Position numbers and translations under genes: made by a program | The notes under the pieces: model-generated | Databases searched by the model: none | Seen by the model: the letters and a program-made list of their open reading frames with translations, nothing else | What the model was told of the DNA's origin: nothing | Part shown: positions 55,070 to 64,000 of the stretch, piece after piece | Numbering within the stretch: position 1 is the first letter of the stretch | Layout: each line of letters starts with the position of its first letter | Assembly (NCBI GenBank): GCA_029168955.1 | Contig: JAPDOI010000135.1 | Location: 872,501-936,500, forward strand | From: Aplectana chamaeleonis | Lineage: Eukaryota > Nematoda > Chromadorea > Rhabditida > Cosmocercidae | Direction: 5' to 3' | Length of the DNA: 64,000 nt

Positions 55070-58000
55070 TTCCACGACGTCCCGATGACTTCATCAGAAG
55101 CTCGAAGCACTTTTCACGACGTCCCGATGACGTCATCAGAAGCCCGAAGCACTTTTGGGACTATCCTAGACGGGAGGGGGCCACCCACGATTTTCTCTTG
55201 AAAATGAATGGAAAACCTGATAAAAAATGTAAGATGCTGCTATCAATCATTGTTGTTGATGAAGTTCTGTAGAAATATTTCGACTGATAGCGTTATAGAT
55301 CGTTGGTTTATTTCATTTCTGACTTGAATCATGAGTGCCCACCCCCCCCCCCCGTCTAGGATAGTCCCGCACTTTACACGATGTCCCGATGACGTCATCA
55401 GAAGCCCGAAGCACTCTTGGGACTATCCTAGACGGGGGGCACCCACGACTTTCTCATGAAAATGAATGGAAACCTTGATAAAAGGTGCTTGATGCTGCTA
55501 TCAGTCATTGTTGTTGATGAAGTTGTGTAGAGATACTTTGATTAATAGCGTTATAGATCGGTGGTTCATTCCATTTCTGACTTGAATCTTGAGTGCCCCC
55601 CCGTCTAGGATAGTCCCGCACTTCTCACGATGTCCCCATGACGTCATCAGAAGCCCGAAGCACTCTTGGGACTATCTCAGACGGGGGGCACCCACGACTT
55701 TCTCATGAAAATGAATGGAAACCTTGATAAAGGTGCTTGATGCTGCTATCAGTCATTGTTGTTGATGAAGTTGTGTAGAGATACTTTGATTGATAGCGTT
55801 ATAGATCGGTGGTTCATTCCATTTCTGACTTGAATCTTGAGTGCCCCCCCCCGTCTGGGGTAGGCCCGCACTTTTCACGACGACCCAATGACGTCATCAG
55901 AAACTCGAGGCATCTTTACGACGTCCCGATCACGTCATAAGAAGCCCGAAGCACTTTTCACGACGTCCCGATGACGTTATCAGAAGCCCGAAGCACTTTC
56001 ACGACGTCCCGATGACGTCGTAAGAAGCCCGAAGCACTTTTGGCGACGTCCCGATGACGTCTTCAGAAACCCGAAGCACTTTCACGACGTCCCGATGACG
56101 TCGTCAGAAGCCCGAAGCACTTTTCACGACGTCCCGATGACGTCATCAGAAGCCCGAAGCACTTTTCACGACGTCCCGATGACGTCATCAGAAGCCCGAA
56201 GCACTTTCACGACGTCCCGATGACGTCATCAGAAGCCCGAAGCACTTTTCACGGCGTCCCGATGACGTCATCAGAAGCCCGAAGCACTTTCACGACGTCC
56301 CGATGACGTCTTCAGAAGCCCGAAGCACTTTTCACGACGTCCCGATGACGTCATCAGAAGCCCGAAGCACTCTCACGACGTCCCCATGACCTCATCAGAA
56401 GCCCGAAGCACTCTCACGACGTCCCGATGACGTCATCAGAAGCCCGAAGCACTTTTCACGACGTCCCGATGACGTCATCAGAAGCCCGAAGCACTTTCAC
56501 GACTTCCCGATGGCGTCATAAGAAGCCCGAAGCACTTTTTACGACGTCCCGATGACGTCATCAGAAACCCGAAGCACTTTCACGACGTCCCGATGACGTC
56601 GTCAGAAGCACGAAGCACTTTTCACGACGTCCCGATGACGTCATCAGGAGCCCGAAGCACTTTTCACTACGTCCCGATGACGTCATCAGAAGCCCGAAGC
56701 ACTTTCACGACGTCCCGATGACGTCATCAGAAGCCCGAAGCACTTTTCACGGCGTCCCGATGACGTCATCAGAAGCCCGAAGCACTTTCACGACGTCCCA
56801 ATGACGTCATCAGAAGCCCGAAGCACTTTTCACGACGTCCCGATGACGTCATCAGAAGCCCGAAGCACTCTCACGACGTCCCCATGACCTCATCAGAAGC
56901 CCGAAGCACTCTCACGACGTCCCGATGACGTCATCAGAAGCCCGAAGCACTTTCACGACGTCCCGATGACGTCATCAGAAGCCCGAAGCACTTTTCACGG
57001 CGTCCCGATGACGTCATTAGAAGCCCGAAGCACTTTCACGACGTCCCGATGACGTCATCAGAAGCCCGAAGCACTTTTCACGACGTCCCGATGACGTCAT
57101 CAGAAGCCCGAAGCACTCTCACGACGTCCCAATGACGTCATCAGAAACTCGAGGCACTTTTTACGACGTCCCGATGACGTCATCAGAAGCCCGAAGCACT
57201 TTTCACGACGTCCCGATGACGTCATCAGAAGCCCGAAGCACTTTCACGACGTCCCGATGACGTCATAAGAAGCCCGAAGCACTTTTCGCGACGTCCCGAT
57301 AACGTCTTCAGAAACCCGAAGCACTTTCACGACGTCCCGATGACGTCGTCAGAAGCCCGAAGCACTTTTCACGACGTCCCGATGACGTCATCAGAAGCCC
57401 GAAGCACTTTTCACGACGTCCCGATGACGTCATCAGAAGCCCGAAGCACTTTTCACGACGTCCCGATGACGTCATCAGAAGCCCGAAGCACTTTTCACGG
57501 CGTCCCGATGACGTCATCAGAAGCCCGAAGCACTTTCACGACGTCCCGATGACGTCATCAGAAGCCCGAAGCACTTTTCACGACGTCCCGATGACGTCAT
57601 CAGAAGCCCGAAGCACTCTCACGACGTCCCCATGACCTCATCAGAAGCCCGAAGCACTCTCACGACGTCCCGATGACGTCATCAGAAGCCCGAAGCACTT
57701 TTCACGACGTCCCGATGACGTCATCAGAAGCCCGAAGCACTTTCACGACTTCCCGATGGCGTCATAAGAAGCCCGGAAGCACTTTTCACGACGTCCCGAT
57801 GACGTCATCAGAAACCCGAAGCACTTTCACGACGTCCCGATGACGTCGTCAGAAGCACGAAGCACTTTTCACGACGTCCCGATGACGTCATCAGAAGCCC
57901 GAAGCACTTTTCACGACGTCCCGATGACGTCATCAGAAGCCCGAAGCACTTTCACGACGTCCCGATGACGTCATCAGAAGCCCGAAGCACTTTTCACGAC

Positions 58001-59745
58001 GTCCCGATGACGTCATCAGAAGCCCGAAGCACTTTCACGACGTCCCGATGACGTCATCAGAAGCCCGAAGCACTTTTCACGACGTCCCGATGACGTCATC
58101 AGAAGCCCGAAGCACTTTCACGACGTCCCGATGACGTCATCAGAAGCCCGAAGCACTTTTCACGACGTCCCGATGACGTCATCAGAAGCCCGAAGCACTT
58201 TTCACGACGTCCCGATGACGTCATCAGAAGCCCGAAGCACTTTCACGACGTCCCGATGACGTCATTAGAAGCCCCAAGCACTTTTCACGACGTCCCGATG
58301 ACGTCATCAGAAGCCCGAAGCACTTTTCACGACGTCCCGATGACGTCAACAGAAGCCCGAAGCATTTCTCACGACGTCCCGATGACGTCATCAGAAGCCC
58401 GAAGCACTTTTCACGACGTCCCGACGACGTCATCAGAAGCCCGAAGCACTTTCACGACGTCCCGATGACGTCATCAGAAGCCAAGCACTTTTCGACGTCC
58501 CGATGACGTCATCAGAAGCCCGAAGCACTTACGACGTCCCGATGACGTCATCAGAAGCCCGAAGCACTTTTCACGACGTCCCGATGACGTCATCAGAAGC
58601 CCGAAGCACTTTCACGACGTCCCGATGACGTCATCAGAAGCCCGAAGCACTTTTCGCGACGTCCCGATGACGTCATCAAAAGCCCGGAACACTTTTCTCG
58701 ACGTCCCGATGACGTCATCAGAAGCCCGAAGCACTTTTCACGACGTCCCGATGACGTCATCAGAAGCCCGAAGCACTTTTCACGACGTCCCGATGACGTC
58801 ATCAGAAGCCCGAAGCACTTTTCGCGACGTCCCGATGACGTCATCAGAAGCCCGAAGCACTTTTCGACGTCCCGATGACGTCATCAGAAGCCCGAAGCAC
58901 TTTTCGACGTCCCGATGACGTCATCAAGCCCGAAGCACTTTTCACGACGTCGATGACGTCATCAGAAGCCAAGCACTTTTCGACGTCCCGATGACGTCAT
59001 CAGAAGCCCGAAGCACTTTCACGACGTCCCGATGACGTCATCAGAAGCCCGAAGCACTTTTCACGACGTCCGATGACGTCATCAGAAGCCCGAAGCACTT
59101 TCACGACGTCCCGATGACGTCATCAGAAGCCCGAAGCACTTTCACGACGTCCCGATGACGTCATCAGAAGCCCGAAGCACTTTTCACGACGTCCCGATGA
59201 CGTCATCAGAAGCCCGAAGCACTTTTCACGACGTCACGATGACGTCATCAGAAGCCCGAAGCACTCTCACGACGTCCCGATGACGTCATCAGAAGCCCGA
59301 AGCACTTTTCACGACGTCCCGATGACGTCATCAGAAGCCCGAAGCACTTTCACGACGTCCCGATGACGTCATCAGAAGCCCGAAGCACTTTTCACGACGT
59401 CCCGATGACGCAATCAGAAGCCCGAAGCACTCTCACGACGCCCGATGACGTCATCAGAAGCCCGAAGCACTCTCACGACGTCCCGATGACGTCATCAGAA
59501 GCCCGAAGCACTTTTCACGACGTCCCGATGACGTCATCAGAAGCCCGAAGCACTTTCACGACGTCCCGATGACGTCATCAGAAGCCCGAAGCACTTTTCA
59601 CGACGTCCCCATGACCTCATCAGAAGCCCGAAGCACTCTCACGACGTCCCGATAACGTCATCAGAAACTCGAGGCACTTTTCACGACGTCCCGATGACGT
59701 CATCAGAAGCCCGAAGTATTTTTCACGACGTCCCGATGACGTCAT
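55070..59745. repeat. 41/42-bp minisatellite with ATF/CREB-type palindrome
   Basis: A unit close to CACGACGTCCCGATGACGTC followed by ATCAGAAGCCCGAAGCACTTT(T), about 90 copies between 55,870 and 59,745 with isolated units at 55,072-55,150. Length alternates between 41 and 42 according to one T. Nearly every unit contains the perfect 12-bp palindrome GATGACGTCATC, with the ATF/CREB core TGACGTCA, and a second GACGTC. Variant units with CCCCATGACCTC recur at about 56,381, 56,879, 57,627 and 59,606, showing block duplications. Peptide repeats such as MTSSEARSTFHDVP arise only from the 42-bp period. Confidence 0.97.
55157..55867. mobile_element. Three copies of a 200-212 bp MITE within minisatellite units
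   Basis: Copies at 55,157-55,368, 55,419-55,617 and 55,668-55,867. Each starts GGGACTATC and ends GATAGTCCC or a variant, with about 24-bp inverted ends. Each is bounded by GCACTTTT/GCACTTTA-type 8-bp direct repeats taken from the minisatellite unit. The interior includes CTGATAGCGTTATAGATCG and TCATTGTTGTTGATGAAGTT. The MITE plus flanking unit repeats at about 250-262 bp. Confidence 0.85.
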
Positions 59746-59865
59746 CAGAATCCCCCCTCACCTACAAATCGGTTAATTACCAGCCTACGTACCTCCTACC
59801 AACTTACCTGTCTGCCAAGTTGATTGCCAGTGAGGACTGAAAAGCGGTGAGGACTGAAAAGCGTG

Positions 59866-60022
59866 ACGGCCTACGGCCCACGGCCTACGGCCCACGGCCT
59901 ACGGCCCACGGCCTACGGTCCACGGCCTACGGCCCACGGCCCACGGCCTACGGCCCACGGCCTACGGCCCCGGCCTACGGCCCACGGCCTACGGCCCACG
60001 GCCTACGGCTCACGGCCTACGG
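59866..60022. repeat. 14-bp GC-rich minisatellite
   Basis: About 11 copies of CGGCCTACGGCCCA, some units shortened or with CTCACGG/TCCACGG variants. It is preceded by two copies of GTGAGGACTGAAAAGCG at 59,831-59,863. The tyrosine/glycine/proline/arginine-rich frames are repeat artefacts. Confidence 0.95.
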
Positions 60023-60296
60023 CGCACACCATGAAATTTTCATAAGCTTTCGGGCTCACAACTTTGTTATTTGCGAAGCGATTTTGCTGAAATTCGGACA
60101 GCAGGTGTCTTCTGGACCCCTTCGCTTATATCCAGAAGGAAATCTTCAGAAACTTTGTTTCAAAGATTCTATAGACTATTTTATAAAATTCTAAGTGATC
60201 ACAAGGCCTAGGCAAAACCAAACCTCTCCAGCCGCTTTGCGGCTGGAGCGATATCTGATAAACTCTTCTGGCATGTAGAGTTCGCGTAGTAATTTT

Positions 60297-60436
60297 AATC
60301 TGATGAATGGAGGGGGCTGCGACGGTAGATCACCCCACGCGAATCAAAACCTCATTCTGCAGTGAGACCGCCAACCCCGCATGGCCGGCCGCCTGATCCA
60401 TGCGTCAGACTAAATCGAAAACGGAAACCATACATA
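60297..60436. mobile_element. Second copy of the small element seen at 43,350
   Basis: Reverse orientation: TCTGATGAATGGAGGGGGCT..., CGACGGTAGATCACCCC, GATCCATGCGTCAGACTAAA and ACGGAAACCATACATAAATT match the complement of 43,342-43,490. The left boundary is less certain. Confidence 0.7.
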
Positions 60437-60628
60437 AATTTGATAGCACTGTTTAATGAGGATGAGATCACGGTATGTCGAGTGAAGAATGACCACAACT
60501 TATCGGACTTCAAATTTTGGGTCTAACATATGAGCTTATGCTGAGTCTGGCCAGAGGCTGAAAAAAAGGTGAATGCGACGAGGGGTCCTAATCCGCCAAT
60601 GACGCGAATCACCGCACATCTTTCCTAA

Positions 60629-60850
60629 AGGCACAGTCCAACCTCAGAATCGTTTATCGATTCTCTAGCTGGTCTTGGAGAGAATTTTGTGCTGATCAAA
60701 ACGGTGTCTCTAGAATCACTCAGAACTCTCTACGAAAGAAGTTATGACCTCTCGAAAATTAAAAAAAATTGAACGTTGAAAAATTGGTGGACGAGTTGTC
60801 TCGGGCCTGTTTTTCCTCATCGTTTACAGGCATCGCACCGCAGCAGATCA
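60629..60850. mobile_element. Truncated family B MITE
   Basis: Begins AGGCACAGTCCAACCTCAG and carries GATCAAAACGGTGTCTC and GGTGGACGAGTTGTCTCGGG as in other copies. The right terminus is missing. Confidence 0.65.
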
Positions 60851-60924
60851 CACTATAAAGCTAGACTGATAACAAATGGAAGAACGTAGATGTTAATCAT
60901 AATCCTTGGCGCGTCTCGCTCCTA

Positions 60925-61525
60925 TCTCAGATGGTCGTGGGGCTGTAATGGAGCACAATAAGCTTTCACCTTGACTAGCGAGGGCAACACGAGGGGACGA
61001 GCTGCTGCTCGAGCAGGCACGTTCTGCCTTTGTGCTGCTCTCAGCTGCACGTGCTGCCCTCGTCCTCCATTCGTCGCCTCAGCTAACGCTCTCTGTTTTG
61101 GCAAGTGCAGCGTGGTAACTTTGCGTAAAGGCAGCGTACACGCTCGTAAACGTGATTGCGATGACTACGGAAATAGAATGGTATGGCTCAAATTACGACG
61201 CCTACGCATTTTGGAGCGTCAAAAACGACCCACAAGGATCTATGCAAATTGTTAAGGAGTACGGCGTGTGCACGATAAGAAGCACAAACCTCTTCATGCT
61301 GATTATGATTATGCTCGAAGCTCGTAGCTCGTATCTAGACCACTTTGAGCGATGTTTCCGCACTGTGCTGGCCACAACAGAGCAGCAGCTGAGGAGACAA
61401 ATGAATAGCGAGGAAAGCCCGTGCTTTTCGAGTAGGAGCTCTTCCCCTCGAGCTGCCCTCGCTATTCTCGTGGAGTTGAATGCCAATTGTGCCCTATTGC
61501 AACCCTTTGATAGCTTAAGATGAAG
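60925..61525. repeat. 600-bp foldback with GAGGGCA(A/G)C arms
   Basis: Left arm words TAGCGAGGGCAACACGAGGG, GAGCTGCTGCTCGAG and TCGCCTCAGCTAACGCTCTC have complements on the right (CTCGAGCTGCCCTCGCTA, GAGTAGGAGCTC, GAGCAGCAGCTGAGGAG). The right-arm open frame at 61,152-61,523 (+) is explained by this repeat. Confidence 0.65.
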
Positions 61526-61790
61526 TCCGATTGATTTGCTCACTCTATACACACTGTTTAGGGAAAAAAGAGAAAAAGTCACATAATATTTGCTTGAGAT
61601 ATCCAGAAGTCTAAATGTGCATGCTCAAAACAAAGTAAATGGAAATGTGCCTGTAGCTGTCCAAATGAACCTCTTTAAGGCAGCATACACGCTCGTAAAC
61701 GTGATTGGGATAACTTCGGAAATAGAATGGTATGGCTCAGATTACAACAGCTACGCATTTTGAAGCGTCAAAAACGACCCACAATGCCGT
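61126..61790. repeat. Direct repeat pair of about 110 bp
   Basis: AAAGGCAGCGTACACGCTCG...GCGTCAAAAACGACCCACAA at about 61,126-61,240 recurs at about 61,677-61,787 with roughly ten differences. Both copies begin at a TAAAGGCAGC / TTAAGGCAGC junction, again the TTAA/AGGCA style of end. Confidence 0.75.
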
Positions 61791-63179
61791 TACAGGATTA
61801 TCAAGTTTGGCCCCGCCCGTTTTTTTACGCCCCCTGTATTTGCCGTTTTCCTGCAATGCAAAGTTGGTGGGTCCCCTTCATCGTCGGTACTGTTGGTGGA
61901 TTGCCTAACAAGTAAACCACACGTGTCACTGATGGCGAAGATGACCCAACAACCCTGCGTTGGAGGAAAAAGGCAAACACAAAGGGCGTGAAAATACGCT
62001 GCTATTTCAGTGATCATCAAATCAAAGCTCTAGAAGAAAAGAGATTTTCGGTAGGTTTAAGATGGTACACTCGAGAAAAGTTCTTTCTTGCGAGCAATGT
62101 GAATGATTCAGCTCGATTGAAGACTGATGAATTGAATTGAAAAAAAATGATGAGTCGTCGTTTTCATAGGGTGATCCTCATATTGAACCGATCCAAGAGT
62201 TGAGGGATGTTCAACTGTTTCAAAATAATTTATTCAGCGTGTTCTACCACATTTGAGAACAATTTGAGTTGTTTTTGTAAATCTGGAAGGAAGGCGCCAA
62301 TATTTTTGGAAAATCTCGTTCTTACTTTGATATGCGTTTTCATAACTTCTAACTTTACTCGCATTTTCTTTTCAAAAGCTGAGCGGTGATCGTTTTCCAG
62401 AAATTGAACGAAATTGCGATTACCTTTTCTTCACGAAAAACAATGCTCACAAAATTCAAAGCCGACAGTTCTTAAAAATTACTTTGCTATAAATTAAACA
62501 TTTTCAAACCATCCTGAAAATGCACACGACAATAATTTCGGAGGAAGAGAAGAATTTTGTTGAATAATTGTTTTTTCATTGGGAAGAAGTCACTATTAAT
62601 AGAGAGATCACTAAATGATAATTCTCTTATATTTGAAATTCCGTTCGCCCTAGACGTTCCTCCAATCAGTGCGAATTCCAGCGATTTAAGAATATTTTCA
62701 GGGTTCTCTCAATACTTGGAATATGTAGATGCAATTTTTCCCCTGAAAAGCCATACTTCGTCTTTAAAATCGAGAAAAACATAATATCACGCCTAATTCA
62801 CATCTATTCAGTAACAAACCGAGTAAAAATAGATTCTTATTCAAGGTATAGAGAAATTCTTTTTTGAGAAATGTTTTTGGGACACTCACATTCACTACCG
62901 ACAGAGGCCTGTGTTGAACGGCCTTCGCAAAGTAGTGCCACATGCGAGGCGGTCTTAGATGGGCATGAGACAGCCGGGCATGGCAGAATCATTTCCTCGA
63001 CCTGTGGTGAAGATCAATGGATATAAACAAGGATGAAAATCCCGTATTTAGATATGATTGAGTCTTACTGAGTTTTCTATTTTTGGTAGGTCGACGCAGC
63101 GCTGCTGCTGAGCTTTACAGATCCCCTGCTAAAGAAAGATCATAAGAAAGAAAGAAAAGATCATAAATGAGAAGCAGCG
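61791..63179. other. No gene seen
   Basis: AT-rich sequence without an exon chain, RNA gene or defined element. Confidence 0.35.
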
Positions 63180-63400
63180 ATTGGGGCCATGATGAGGAGC
63201 AGCAATCGGGGAAAGAAAAGCGGCAGTTGGGGCCACAATGAGGAACAGCAGTTGGGGCCACAAGCAGGAGCAGCAGTTGGAGAGACGACTGGACCAGTCG
63301 GGGCGACTATAGTAGCACGTAAGGCAATTATACGAGCAGCAGTTGGGCCAGTGAGCGGAGCAAGAGGACACCACGTGCTGCCGTGGGCAGCAGTTGGGGG
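63180..63400. repeat. Degenerate CAGCAGTTGGGGCCACAA repeat
   Basis: About 8-10 irregular copies of a unit near GAGCAGCAGTTGGGGCCAC with variable spacers. The open frames on both strands are low-complexity products of it. Confidence 0.7.
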
Positions 63401-64000
63401 AAGAAAGGGACTTACACCTCGATGAGTAACTGCGTTAGTAATCCCCTCGCGCTGCCTTAACAAGCCGCGAGTATCTGCGATTGAAACTGCGAAGAACAGA
63501 AACCCTGAAGTGGGCGGAGCAAATGGGTGCTCGATTTTTCTCGCTTACTCTGAAGAGTTTAGATTCCGTGTTCGCAGGGTTGCTACACAAAGCGGTCGGA
63601 CCATAGTATCAAGTTTTACCCACGAGCTTGGACTGTGGCTTTAAAAGCGCACGACATTTCGCCACTGCTATGGCGTCATTGCTAACATTCCAAAGAGTAT
63701 GGCTACCGAGTCCTAGGATATTAATTATCGCGAAAGGTTCTAACATCCCGGTGTGTACATTGGTCACTCTTATATTAAAAAAGAATTTTCAGTACAGGAA
63801 ACAGAAAGCAAAGCCACCTATCTAAGGATTTTGATACGAAAAATCATTTCCCTGACGTACATCAGGTTCTATGCAGTGTCTGCAGACTTCCGAAACACAC
63901 ATATAGGCATAATTAAACTTTTCAGAAAATCTTTAAATAGTTTTCCCCGGTATTTGAGTGATTTGCGGGGACTTTTCCCTATTAACCCCTACTTAGTGCA
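63401..64000. other. Family B MITE fragment, then no gene
   Basis: About 63,530-63,660 matches family B in reverse (TTTTCTCGCTTACTC, GCAGGGTTGCTA, CGGTCGGACCATA, GGACTGTGGCTTTAAA). Nothing was recognised from there to the window end. Confidence 0.55.

Noticed and set aside
55007..59572. Repeated open frames (TSSEARSTFHDVP-type and its reverse frame) as a repeat-protein gene
   Set aside because: They exist only where units are 42 bp, break wherever a 41-bp unit occurs, appear on both strands, and have no start or splice context.
55870..59745. CRISPR-like array
   Set aside because: Units are contiguous with no unique spacers, and the genome is eukaryotic. It is a minisatellite.
59847..60194. 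115-codon Tyr/Gly/Pro/Arg-rich protein
   Set aside because: Most of it is the translated 14-bp minisatellite, which is open in more than one frame.

Overview
The window reads as nuclear DNA of an animal, most likely a clade V (rhabditid or strongylid, hookworm-like) nematode. The reasons are two intron-containing genes with 57-96 bp introns ending in C/TAG-type acceptors, a Tc3-like and a mariner transposon, RTE and CR1/Jockey LINE relics, and a very dense population of MITEs and foldback elements. There is no bacterial gene organisation. The species call is inference; the spliced gene models and repeat boundaries were read directly from the sequence.

Layout. 0-30 kb is almost entirely repeat-derived: TTAA-flanked elements with AGGCA ends, TA-flanked foldback MITEs, a CR1/Jockey relic (about 5.85-7.24 kb), a strongly decayed tandem array with a unit near 42 bp (13.2-14.6 kb), a 1.48-kb inverted repeat (16.5-18.0 kb), an element carrying two inverted tRNA-like modules (19.7-20.3 kb) and ATT microsatellites (24.8-25.2 kb). 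No gene could be supported there.

30.9-37.4 kb (+) holds a complete seven-exon gene for a 257-residue F-box-like protein. Its three long introns hold a six-unit repeat of about 158 bp, a MITE, and a Tc3-like transposon. 38.5-48.9 kb is a second transposon block: paired MITEs, a mariner copy containing a tandem pair of TTAA MITEs that each carry a further insertion, a near full-length broken RTE LINE (-) and an RTE endonuclease fragment (+). 53.1-54.7 kb (-) holds the last four exons of an unrecognised gene, with a 506-bp foldback in one intron.

55.1-59.75 kb is a minisatellite of about 90 units of 41-42 bp, each with a perfect ATF/CREB-type palindrome TGACGTCA spaced at four helical turns. 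Its left edge holds three copies of an 8-bp-TSD MITE that inserted into a unit and was then amplified with it. A 14-bp GC-rich minisatellite follows at 59.87 kb, then more foldbacks to the end.

The two genes show no sign of working together. The main biology visible is transposon nesting, intron growth by insertion, and tandem-repeat birth. Parts not listed individually hold only AT-rich or degraded repeat sequence in which I could not support a gene.
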